Assembly (NCBI GenBank): GCA_947179195.1
Contig: CAMXAS010000003.1
Span: 1-33,863, forward strand
Length of the DNA stretch: 33,863 nucleotides
Reading direction: 5' to 3'
DNA from: an uncultured Bacteroidales bacterium
Lineage (GTDB): Bacteria > Bacteroidota > Bacteroidia > Bacteroidales > P3
A model generated the notes under the pieces. The model had not been told where the DNA came from and did not search any database. It saw only the letters and a program-made list of their open reading frames with translations. Positions 25,993 to 33,863 of the stretch are shown here, piece after piece; the first letter of the stretch is position 1; the number at the start of each line of letters is the position of its first letter. Made by a program: the position numbers and the translations under genes.

Positions 25993-26994
25993 TTATTTGC
26001 CGAGCGTCGCCACCATGACGGCCTTAATCGTGTGCAGACGGTTTTCGGCTTCGTCGAACACAATGCTTCTCGGCGATTCGAATACGTCTTCGGTCACTTC
26101 CAGACCATTCATCTTGAACTTCTTGTAGATGTCCTGACCGACCACCGTTTCCAGGTTGTGGAAAGCCGGGAGGCAGTGCATGAACTTCACGTTCGGATTG
26201 CCCGTCGCCTTAACCACGGCGGCGTTGATCTGATACGGCTTGAGCAGTTTGATACGTTCGGCCCATACGGCTTCGGGTTCACCCATCGAAACCCAAACGT
26301 CGGTGTAGAGGAAGTCCACGCCCTTGACGCCTTCGTTCACCTTTTCGGTCAACGTGATTTTGGCGCCCGTTTCCTTGGCGATTTTCTTGCATTCCTTTAC
26401 GAGCGATTCTTCGGGCCAGCAGGCTTTAGGCGCTACGGCGCGGAAGTCCATACCCATCTTGGCGGCACCGACCATCAACGAGTTACCCATGTTGTTGCGG
26501 GCATCGCCGAGGTAAGCGAACGAAATCTGATGCAACGGTTTGTCGCTGTGTTCGCGCATCGTCAGGAAGTCGGCGAGGATTTGCGTCGGGTGAAATTCGT
26601 TCGTCAGACCGTTCCATACGGGAACCCCCGCGTATTCGGCCAGCGTTTCAACCGTCGACTGGGCATAGCCGCGGTATTCGATACCGTCGTAGATGCGGCC
26701 CAACACGCGGGCCGTGTCTTTCATCGATTCCTTCTTGCCCATCTGCGAACCGGAAGGTCCGAGGTAGGTAACGTGCGCGCCTTGATCCAAAGCGGCCACT
26801 TCGAAAGAGCAACGCGTACGCGTCGAGTCTTTTTCAAACAGCAATACGATGTTCTTGCCTTTCAGCATCGGGGTTTCGGTGCCCGTGTATTTGGCCTGTT
26901 TCAGTTGGGCGGCCAAATCCAGCAAATAGCCGATTTCTTTCGGCGTAAAGTCCAGCAACTTCAGGAAGCTGCGGTTTCTAAGGTTGAAAGCCAT
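25993..26994 (-). CDS. argF: ornithine carbamoyltransferase
   Basis: [67 protein letters not shown] (HCLP). Could equally be named arcB given linkage to carbamate kinase. Confidence 0.93.
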   Translation of the reverse strand: MAFNLRNRSFLKLLDFTPKEIGYLLDLAAQLKQAKYTGTETPMLKGKNIVLLFEKDSTRTRCSFEVAALDQGAHVTYLGPSGSQMGKKESMKDTARVLGRIYDGIEYRGYAQSTVETLAEYAGVPVWNGLTNEFHPTQILADFLTMREHSDKPLHQISFAYLGDARNNMGNSLMVGAAKMGMDFRAVAPKACWPEESLVKECKKIAKETGAKITLTEKVNEGVKGVDFLYTDVWVSMGEPEAVWAERIKLLKPYQINAAVVKATGNPNVKFMHCLPAFHNLETVVGQDIYKKFKMNGLEVTEDVFESPRSIVFDEAENRLHTIKAVMVATLGK

Positions 26995-27032
26995 TTTTGT
27001 ATAGATTTAAGGTTTTGATATTCGGTTTCAGT

Positions 27033-27974
27033 TTAAGCCACGATGCGTGTGCCGGCGGCCGCCTTGCCCAATTCGCCGGCTTCGGTGATGATGCACTCCT
27101 TGCCGCCGTTTTCCACAAAGAAAATCGCGGCCCGGATTTTGGGCGCCATCGAGCCTTCCGCAAACTGGCCTTCGTCTAAATAGCGGCGGGCTTCCGCCAC
27201 GGTAACCGTATCCAAGGCCTTTTCGCCCGGCTTGCGGAAATTGACATAGACTTTCGGCACGTCGGTCAGGATGTAGAATTCGTCGGCCTTGATTTTGACG
27301 GCCGTCAGCGCCGACGCCAAATCCTTGTCGATAACGGCTTCAATGCCCTTGAAGTCGCCGTTGGCCTCGCGGATGACGGGGATGCCGCCTCCGCCCACGG
27401 TCACGACGATATGCCCGGCCTCCACGGCCGCTTCAATCATTTCCAAGTGGTTGATATCCATCGGCGTGGGCGAGGGTACGACCTTGCGCCAGCCGTTGCC
27501 TTTCGGGTCTTCCTTGAAGATGGCGCCCGTGGCCGCGCTGTAACGGTCGGCTTCCTCTTTCGTATAGTACGGGCCGACGGGCTTGGTCGGGTTCGCGAAC
27601 GCTTGGTCGTCCTTGCTCACCAACACCTGCGTCAATAGCGTCACCACCTGACGGTTCAGACCCGCTTTTTGCATCTCGTTGAACAGGCAGAGTTCAATCA
27701 GATAACCGATGGAACCTTGGGTTTCCGCCACGCAGAAATCCATCGGCATGGCCTCCAAATGGAAGACCTGTTTACCCGCTTCGTGTTGCAGCATGACGTT
27801 GCCCACCTGCGGGCCGTTGCCATGGCCGATGACCAGGTTGTAACCCTGTTGGAGCAGAGGCAACAAAGCCTTGCAAGTTTCGCTGACGTTCCGGACCTGT
27901 TCCTCGAACGTGCCTTTCTGACCGCTTTTGAGCAGGGCGTTACCGCCAAAAGCCACCACGGCGAGTTTTTTCAT
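27033..27974 (-). CDS. arcC: carbamate kinase
   Basis: MKKLAVVAFGGNALLKSGQKGTFEEQ, LVIGHGNGPQVGNVMLQ, HIVVTVGGGGIPVI, GSMAPKIRAAIFFVENGGKECIITE. Confidence 0.93.
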   Translation of the reverse strand: MKKLAVVAFGGNALLKSGQKGTFEEQVRNVSETCKALLPLLQQGYNLVIGHGNGPQVGNVMLQHEAGKQVFHLEAMPMDFCVAETQGSIGYLIELCLFNEMQKAGLNRQVVTLLTQVLVSKDDQAFANPTKPVGPYYTKEEADRYSAATGAIFKEDPKGNGWRKVVPSPTPMDINHLEMIEAAVEAGHIVVTVGGGGIPVIREANGDFKGIEAVIDKDLASALTAVKIKADEFYILTDVPKVYVNFRKPGEKALDTVTVAEARRYLDEGQFAEGSMAPKIRAAIFFVENGGKECIITEAGELGKAAAGTRIVA

Positions 27975-28034
27975 GTCGTTAGTTTTGGTGGGGCGACAGG
28001 CGCCGTTGTCAGCTTCCCGTCGCAGAAAAGAGCA

Positions 28035-28042
28035 CAAAAATA
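28035..28042 (-). promoter_or_regulatory. Candidate internal -7 element (TATTTTTG) for arcC-argF
   Basis: TATTTTTG on the minus strand in the AT-rich gap between the rnfA stop (28058) and the arcC start (27974). Confidence 0.4.
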
Positions 28043-28057
28043 AGCAAATAAAACAAA

Positions 28058-28630
28058 TTAAACTAATCCGGCGAAGCCCATGAACGCGATGGCCAGAATG
28101 CCGGCCGTAATCATCGCGATGGGCGCGCCCTTCATCGTTTCCGGGATTTCCACCAGGTCGAGGTCTTCGCGCAGGCCCGCGAAAATCAACAGCGCGAGCA
28201 TGAAGCCCAGGGCCGAGGCGAACGCGAAAGCCGTGCTCTGCAAAAGGTTAAATTCCTTCTGCACCACGAGGATGGCCACGCCCAAGACGGCGCAGTTCGT
28301 CGTAATCAGCGGCAGGAAGATGCCCAAGGCCTGATACAGCGCGGGGCTCACTTTTTTCAGTACGATTTCCACCATCTGCACGAGGGCGGCGATGATGAGG
28401 ATATAGGCGATGGTTTGCAGGAAGCCCAAGTCCAAGGGCACCAGCAGGTAGCGGTTGATTAGGTAGGTAACGACCGTAGCGAGCGTGATGACGAACACGA
28501 CGGCCGCGCCCATGCCGACCGAGGACGACAGTTTGTTGGAGACGCCCAGGAACGGACAGATGCCGAGCGTTTGCGACAGGACGATGTTGTTGACGAAAAC
28601 GGCGCCTATGATGAGCAGTATGTATTCCAT
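28058..28630 (-). CDS. rnfA: Rnf electron transport complex subunit A
   Basis: MEYILLIIGAVFVNNIVLSQTLGICPFLGVSNKL, LPLITTNCAVLGVAIL; polytopic. Confidence 0.94.
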   Translation of the reverse strand: MEYILLIIGAVFVNNIVLSQTLGICPFLGVSNKLSSSVGMGAAVVFVITLATVVTYLINRYLLVPLDLGFLQTIAYILIIAALVQMVEIVLKKVSPALYQALGIFLPLITTNCAVLGVAILVVQKEFNLLQSTAFAFASALGFMLALLIFAGLREDLDLVEIPETMKGAPIAMITAGILAIAFMGFAGLV

Positions 28631-28654
28631 GATGCTATTTTTAAAGTTGAGGGG

Positions 28655-29266
28655 TTAACGGTTGGTTGAACGCAGGTTTTGCACGGCCCGTATGATGGCG
28701 ATGAGCAGACCCAGCGCGAAGAACGCGCCCGGGGCGAGCACGAAAATCAAAATGCCGTCGGCCTCCGGCGCGATGAACTTGTAGCCGAAGATGGCGCCGC
28801 TGCCGAGCAGTTCGCGGACCGCGCCGAGCAAGGTCAGCGCGAGCGTGAAGCCCAGCCCCATGCCGGCCCCGTCCAAAAACGAGCGGAACACGTTGTTTTT
28901 GGCGGCGAAGGCTTCGGCGCGCCCCAGAACGAGGCAGTTCACGACGATGAGCGGGATGAACAGGCCCAACTGCGCGTAGAGCGCCGGCACGTAGGCTTTC
29001 ATCAGCAGTTCCACCATCGTCACGAACGAGGCGATGATGACGATGAAGCACGGGATGCGCACCTTGTCGGGAATCTGATATTTGACGAGCGAGATAATCA
29101 TGTTCGACAGAATCAGCACGAAGGTCGTGGCCAGGCCCATGCCGAGGCCGTTGATGGCCGAGGACGTGACGCCGAGCGTGGGGCACATGCCGAGCAACAA
29201 CACGAAAACGGGATTGCTTGTGAACAGCCCGTTGCTGAAGATTTTCCAAACGGATGTCTTATTCAT
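28655..29266 (-). CDS. rnfE: Rnf electron transport complex subunit E
   Basis: SVWKIFSNGLFTSNPVFVLLLGMCPTLGVTSSAINGLGMG, IPLIVVNCLVLGRAEAFAAKN. Confidence 0.94.
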   Translation of the reverse strand: MNKTSVWKIFSNGLFTSNPVFVLLLGMCPTLGVTSSAINGLGMGLATTFVLILSNMIISLVKYQIPDKVRIPCFIVIIASFVTMVELLMKAYVPALYAQLGLFIPLIVVNCLVLGRAEAFAAKNNVFRSFLDGAGMGLGFTLALTLLGAVRELLGSGAIFGYKFIAPEADGILIFVLAPGAFFALGLLIAIIRAVQNLRSTNR

Positions 29267-29834
29267 GGTAACCTCCTTCCGAAGCCAAAGTGTTGAACGC
29301 GCGTTCCAACGCATCGCAATAGGCGCGGGAACTGATGGTGGCCGCCGTAATCGCGTCCACGTCGCCGCCGTCTTTCTTGACGCGCAGCTTGAAGGTGTGC
29401 GGGTGGCGGTTCTCGAACTGACCGGCGAATTTCGGGTCGGTCATCTTAGAGCCCAAGCCCGGCGTTTCGGCGTGTTGCAGCACCTGCACGCGGTAGAGCG
29501 TGCCGTCGGGCAGCAGGCCGGCCATCAGCTGGATTTCGCCGGCAAAGCCCTTCTTGGTAAACGTTTGGATGGCGGTGCCCACGGGTACGTCCTGCGCGTA
29601 GGCCGTGTAAGCCGTCAGCAGGCCGTTGCCGTCGGGCGTTGCAATCTGCCGGGTTTCCAAGCGGTCGAAGTCCGGCAACACGGCCTTGATGGCCGCTTCC
29701 TGTTTCTCTTTCTCCGCCTGGGCTATTTGGGATTTGGTGAGCAGGTACATGCCGCCGACGCAACCGCCGGACAGCACCGTCACGCAAAGCAGGCTCACCA
29801 CCATGTTCCTGAGGGTTGAAGCTTTCTTTTCCAT
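29259..29834 (-). CDS. rnfG: Rnf electron transport complex subunit G (FMN-binding domain)
   Basis: Single N-terminal TM, ETPGLGSKMTDPKFAGQF, VDAITAATISSRAYCDAL; gene position between rnfD and rnfE. Confidence 0.92.
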   Translation of the reverse strand: MEKKASTLRNMVVSLLCVTVLSGGCVGGMYLLTKSQIAQAEKEKQEAAIKAVLPDFDRLETRQIATPDGNGLLTAYTAYAQDVPVGTAIQTFTKKGFAGEIQLMAGLLPDGTLYRVQVLQHAETPGLGSKMTDPKFAGQFENRHPHTFKLRVKKDGGDVDAITAATISSRAYCDALERAFNTLASEGGYHE

Positions 29835-29838
29835 AGTC

Positions 29839-30861
29839 TTAGCAACCGTAACGTTTGGGTTTGAAGCCGCGGTTGATGAGCGGCACAAACGCGTTCATAA
29901 TCAAAATGGCGAACGAAACGCCTTCCGGATAGGCGCCGAAGTTGCGTATCAGGATGGTCAGCAGACCGCAACCGAGGCCGAAGACGATTTTACCCCAGGG
30001 CGTCATGGGCGAGGTCACCATGTCGGTGGCCATGAAGAACGCGCCGAGCATGATGCCGCCGGTCAGGAGGCTGAAGCCGGGCGGCAGGAACGCCTGCGGG
30101 TCGGCGGCGTGCAGGATGGCCGCGAATACGAAGGCCGAACCGAGGAAGGCCACCGGGATATGCCAGGTGATGATGCGCCGCCACAGCAGGAACAGGCCGC
30201 CGAGCAGAATCGCCAGCACCGAGACCTCGCCGAGCGAACCGGCGCGGTGGCCGGTCAGCAGTTCCAGGGGCGTGACGCCGAGCGTGCGCAGGCTTTCGTC
30301 CACCGAAATGCCTTGTTGCAGGTTCTCTTTAATCAGGCCGAGGGGTGTCGGGCCCGTGAGCGCGTCCGTCGCGCTGAGGACGAAGGTCGGATGCGCGTAG
30401 TCGATGGGCTGCGGCCAGGTCGTCATGGCCACGGGGAACGAAATCAGCAGGAAGACGCGGCCCACCAGCGCGGGGTTGAACGGGTTGTTGCCCAAGCCGC
30501 CGTAGGCCATTTTCGCCAAGCCGATGGCGGCCATCGCGCCCAAGACCGTCATCCACCAGGGCAAGGTGGCCGGCAGGTTGAACGCGAGTAACAGCCCCGT
30601 GATGACGGCCGAGCCGTCTTGCAGCGAGCAGGGCTTCTTGAGCAGGAAGCGCTGGATAAGCCATTCGCAGGCCACGCAGGCCGCCGTGCTGACGAGCACC
30701 GTCCGCAGGGCCGGCAGGCCGAAATAATAAATGGAGACCGCCAGGGCGGGCAGCAGGGCGATGACGACGCCCCACATGATTTTGGCAACGCTCTCGGGGC
30801 CGTGGATGTGCGGCGAACCGGAAACGACCAATGTTCGGGAAACGGATTTTTCGTCCGACAT
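29839..30861 (-). CDS. rnfD: Rnf electron transport complex subunit D
   Basis: SGSPHIHGPESVAKIMWGVVIALLPAL, YGGLGNNPFNPALVGRVFLLISFP, SATDALTGPTPLG, GGIMLGAFFMATDMVTSPMTPWGKIVFG. Confidence 0.94.
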   Translation of the reverse strand: MSDEKSVSRTLVVSGSPHIHGPESVAKIMWGVVIALLPALAVSIYYFGLPALRTVLVSTAACVACEWLIQRFLLKKPCSLQDGSAVITGLLLAFNLPATLPWWMTVLGAMAAIGLAKMAYGGLGNNPFNPALVGRVFLLISFPVAMTTWPQPIDYAHPTFVLSATDALTGPTPLGLIKENLQQGISVDESLRTLGVTPLELLTGHRAGSLGEVSVLAILLGGLFLLWRRIITWHIPVAFLGSAFVFAAILHAADPQAFLPPGFSLLTGGIMLGAFFMATDMVTSPMTPWGKIVFGLGCGLLTILIRNFGAYPEGVSFAILIMNAFVPLINRGFKPKRYGC

Positions 30862-32195
30862 TATTTTGTGGTATTACGGTTTCTGATAATTTGATTGACT
30901 TTGTTCTTGCCCAGACGGAGCGTGTCGAGCAACGGCCGGAACGAGGGGCAGGTGTACTGGCAGCAGCCGCATTCGATACAGTCGGTGATGTGGTGGTGTT
31001 CGCACAGATCCATGCGTTGGTTCAGCACGGCGGCGTGCAGCAGGTAGGGTTCCAACCCCATCGGGCAGGCGGCCACGCATTTGCCGCAGCGGATGCAGTG
31101 GGCCACCGTGCCGCGGTGCGCCTGCTCGTCCGGCAACAATAGCAGGGCCGAGAGGCCTTTCGTAACCGGCACGTTCAGGTGCGGCAACGCCTTGCCCATC
31201 ATCGGGCCGCCCGCGATAATCTTGCCCGTGTCTTCGGGCAGGCCGCCGCAGGCTTCGACGAGCGCGCTGACCGGCGTGCCGATTTTGACCCAAAAGTTGC
31301 GCGGTTCCTTCACCATCGGCCCCGTGACGGTCACGAGCCGTTCGGTCAGCGGCTTGTGCTTCTGTATGGCTTCATAGACCGCGAAGCAGGTGCCCACGTT
31401 TTGAATGACGCAGCCCGCGTTGATGGGCAGTTTGCCGGACGGTACTTCGCGCCCGGTCAATGCCTTGACCAATTGTTTTTCCGCGCCTTGCGGGTATTTC
31501 ATTTTCAGCGCCTCCACCGAAATGCCGTCGTAGGCGGCGGCTTTCTCTTTCAGCAGCGCGATGGCTTTCGGCTTGTTGGCTTCGATGCCGATGATGGCCT
31601 TGTTCACGGCCAGGGCTTTCATCAGGATGGAGACGCCCACCAGAATCTCGTCAGGCTTGTCTAACATCAGCCGGTAGTCGTCAATCAGGTAAGGCTCGCA
31701 TTCCACGCCGTTCACAAGCAGATAGTCGGCCTTGCAGTCTTTCGGTATCGAGAGCTTGACATGGGTCGGGAAGCAGGCGCCGCCCAATCCGACGATGCCC
31801 ATGGCCTTGACCCGTTCGATGATTTCCGCCGGCGAGAGCCGTATGTCGCGGTCGAGCGTCGGGTCATCCGAAATGAAATCCTCGGCCTCGTCGCCGTCCG
31901 GTTGGATGTAAATGGCCGGCCGCGCGAAATTGCCCGCGTCGGGGGCTTCGGCCACGTTCTGCACCGTGCCCGATACCGGCGCGTGGACGACCGAACTCAG
32001 GAAAGCCGTGTTTTCGGTCAGCGGCTGCCCGCGTTTCACCTTGTCGCCCTTTTTGACGATGGGCGTGGAGGGCGCGCCCAAATGCTGGCTGACCAGCACG
32101 CAGTACGGCCCGTCGAACGGCAGGACCTGTGCCGGCGCGTCCGCGTTGAGTTTGTTGTCGTTGGGGTGAACCCCGCCTTTATGGAATGTCTTCAT
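30861..32195 (-). CDS. rnfC: Rnf electron transport complex subunit C
   Basis: KTFHKGGVHPNDNK, IVGLGGACFPTHVKLS, LLVNGVECEPYLIDDYR, two 4Fe-4S motifs CIRCGKCVAACPMG and CIECGCCQYTCPS. Confidence 0.95.
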   Translation of the reverse strand: MKTFHKGGVHPNDNKLNADAPAQVLPFDGPYCVLVSQHLGAPSTPIVKKGDKVKRGQPLTENTAFLSSVVHAPVSGTVQNVAEAPDAGNFARPAIYIQPDGDEAEDFISDDPTLDRDIRLSPAEIIERVKAMGIVGLGGACFPTHVKLSIPKDCKADYLLVNGVECEPYLIDDYRLMLDKPDEILVGVSILMKALAVNKAIIGIEANKPKAIALLKEKAAAYDGISVEALKMKYPQGAEKQLVKALTGREVPSGKLPINAGCVIQNVGTCFAVYEAIQKHKPLTERLVTVTGPMVKEPRNFWVKIGTPVSALVEACGGLPEDTGKIIAGGPMMGKALPHLNVPVTKGLSALLLLPDEQAHRGTVAHCIRCGKCVAACPMGLEPYLLHAAVLNQRMDLCEHHHITDCIECGCCQYTCPSFRPLLDTLRLGKNKVNQIIRNRNTTK

Positions 32196-32212
32196 GGTTT
32201 TCTCTCAAAGGT

Positions 32213-33052
32213 TTAGTTGGACGATGCGGGCACCGCCGGATGGGGATGGGTCGCGACGATGGATTTCCGCGGGCAGATTTCCACGCAGGTGCCGCAATGC
32301 GTACAGCGTGTGAAATCGATATAGGCCAGGTTGTTTTCCACTTTGATGGCGCCCACCGGACAACTCTTGGCGCATTTGCCGCAGCCGATGCAGGCCGACA
32401 GGCAGTGCTTCATGGCCAAGGCGCCCTTGTCTTCCGTATGGCAACCCACGTAGATGCGGCCTTCCTGCGCGTGTTTGTAACGCAGTTCGATGATGCCGCG
32501 CGGACAAGCCTTGACGCAGTTACCGCAGGCCGTACAGCGGTCCTCGTTGACGGTGGCCAGGCCGGTCTTGGGATCCATCGTCAGGCAGTTGAACGCACAG
32601 GCGCGCGTGCAGTCGCCCAGGCCGAGGCAACCGTAGCTGCAACCGTTTTCGCCGGCGTGCAGGCTGTGGGCGAAGGCGCAGCTTTCCAAACCTTCGTAGG
32701 CCGTTTGGCGGATGCTGTTCAGGTGGCCGCCCTGACAGCGCACCACCGGAATCTTGACTTCGCACGTGTCCGCGTGCATGCCCATGAGGTCGGCCACGGC
32801 CGCCCATTCTTCGTTCGAGCAGACCGGGCAGTGGAGGTCGGTTTGCCCATTGCTTTCCACTAAGGCTTTGGCCAGGTCACGGCAGCCCGCCTTGCCGCAG
32901 GCGCCGCAGTTGGCGCCCGGTAGCCGTTCGGCTACGAGGTCGATGCGCGGGTCTTCCTCCACCTTGAATTTCATGGCGATGAAATAGAGTACGACGGCTG
33001 CGATGAGGCCGGTGGCGGCCAAGAGCAGAACCGCATAGAGAAACGTCGTCAT
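32213..33052 (-). CDS. rnfB: Rnf electron transport complex subunit B (Fe-S protein)
   Basis: N-terminal TM, LPGANCGACGKAGCRDLAKAL, multiple ferredoxin motifs (CTACGNCVKACPRG, CIGCGKCAKSCPVG, CTHCGTCVEICPRK). Confidence 0.95.
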   Translation of the reverse strand: MTTFLYAVLLLAATGLIAAVVLYFIAMKFKVEEDPRIDLVAERLPGANCGACGKAGCRDLAKALVESNGQTDLHCPVCSNEEWAAVADLMGMHADTCEVKIPVVRCQGGHLNSIRQTAYEGLESCAFAHSLHAGENGCSYGCLGLGDCTRACAFNCLTMDPKTGLATVNEDRCTACGNCVKACPRGIIELRYKHAQEGRIYVGCHTEDKGALAMKHCLSACIGCGKCAKSCPVGAIKVENNLAYIDFTRCTHCGTCVEICPRKSIVATHPHPAVPASSN

Positions 33053-33079
33053 AGGTCGATGTGTTATTCGGTGAGGTAC

Positions 33080-33691
33080 TTATTTGGCTTGGAACGGGGG
33101 CAGCGTCTGCAGCGCCCATTGTTCGATGACTTCGGGAAAGTGGCGGTATTCCAGTTCGTGCACCTTCCCGGCGATGCTGTCGGGCGTATCGTCGGGCGAG
33201 AGCGGGCAACGCGCCTGGAACAGGATGGCGCCGCGGTCGTAGTGTTCGTCCACGAGGTGAATCGTGATGCCGCTTTCTTTCTCCCGGTTGGCGGCCACGG
33301 CTTCGTGCACGTGGTGGCCGTACATGCCCTTGCCGCCGTAAGCGGGCAGCAGGGCCGGGTGGATGTTGACGATGCGTCGCGGATAGGCGGCCGTCAGGTA
33401 GGCCGGAATCAGGCTGAGGTAGCCGGCCAGCACGATATGCGTGATGTCGTGCGTCTTAAGCAGACCGAGCACGGTTTCAGGCTCCTTGAGTCGGCTGTCG
33501 GGCAGGTAAACGGCCTCTATGCCGAGCTTGGCCGCGCGCTGGGCCACGTAAGCCTGTTTGCGGTTGTAAAAGACCGGCCCGATTTGAAATCGCGGATTGT
33601 CTTTGAAATACAAGGCGATACGTTCGGCGTTCGTCCCGTTTCCGGAGGCGAAGAGGGCGATGCGGAAAGGGCTCGGCGTAGAACTTGTCAT
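33080..33691 (-). CDS. purN: phosphoribosylglycinamide formyltransferase
   Basis: FRIALFASGNGTNAERIALYFKDN, HIVLAGYLSLIPAYLTAAYPRRIVNIHPALLPAYGGKGMYGHHVHEAV, GITIHLVDEHYDRGAILFQ. Confidence 0.94.
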   Translation of the reverse strand: MTSSTPSPFRIALFASGNGTNAERIALYFKDNPRFQIGPVFYNRKQAYVAQRAAKLGIEAVYLPDSRLKEPETVLGLLKTHDITHIVLAGYLSLIPAYLTAAYPRRIVNIHPALLPAYGGKGMYGHHVHEAVAANREKESGITIHLVDEHYDRGAILFQARCPLSPDDTPDSIAGKVHELEYRHFPEVIEQWALQTLPPFQAK

Positions 33692-33715
33692 ATACGGTAT
33701 TTTTATAATAGAGTA

Positions 33716-33723
33716 CAAATTTA
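33716..33723 (-). promoter_or_regulatory. Candidate -7 element (TAAATTTG) upstream of purN-rnf block
   Basis: TAAATTTG on the minus strand matches TAnnTTTG, ~25 nt upstream of the purN start. Confidence 0.45.
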
Positions 33724-33863
33724 ATAAAATAAAGTGACTTCGGCCGGCCGGTCGCGGGCGTTTCGGGAAAGTTTTTAACGATTATGTTTGTATTTGTTTG
33801 ATAATCAACAAGTCTATTTTGTTAGGTTTTTGTAGACCCGCCGATTTGTTGGTAAAATTGTAA

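Noticed and set aside
27991-28006. Possible hairpin GACAGGCGCCGTTGTC in the arcC leader
   Set aside because: Only about 4-5 bp of pairing with a G-T pair; too weak to claim as an attenuator or riboswitch.
28641-29249. 202-aa minus-strand ORF overlapping rnfE in another frame
   Set aside because: Same-strand alternative frame of rnfE with Arg/His-rich composition; rnfE is unambiguous.
1-33863. Search for CRISPR arrays, tRNA/rRNA genes, IS elements, integrases, toxin-antitoxin or defence genes
   Set aside because: None recognised by eye; all large ORFs with credible homology are core metabolic, envelope or redox genes. Small RNAs cannot be excluded without computation (Infernal/Rfam scan would decide).

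Overview
This is a roughly 34-kb chromosomal segment from a high-GC Bacteroidetes, probably Bacteroidales. The taxonomy is inferred from gene content and from TAnnTTTG-type -7 promoter elements. The window is almost entirely core or housekeeping genes in tightly packed operons. From left to right: a 5'-truncated MurB-FolC fusion, a YfcC-family transporter and aspartate kinase (+); an RprX/RprY-like two-component system and a beta-helix lipoprotein (-); LpxC/FabZ (+); a complete MoxR-DUF58-Bat operon with BatB and BatC in one ORF (-); ruvX, def, a giant TPR protein, an outer-membrane beta-barrel, a short RibF-like protein and YggS (+); and an operon-like block purN-rnfBCDGEA-arcC-argF (-). I see no CRISPR array, tRNA, rRNA, transposon or obvious defence system. 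I did not find a clear-cut undescribed system. The points most worth a second look are two in-frame gene fusions (MurB-FolC, BatB-BatC), a RibF paralogue with an altered HxGH motif and a degenerate kinase domain, variant flavinylation motifs in RnfD and RnfG, the linkage of Rnf to carbamate kinase and OTC without arcA, GC-rich palindromes at or near AT-rich promoters, two convergent gene pairs sharing a 4-bp stop, and a strong avoidance of TTA/CTA/TCA codons that explains the many long antisense ORFs.
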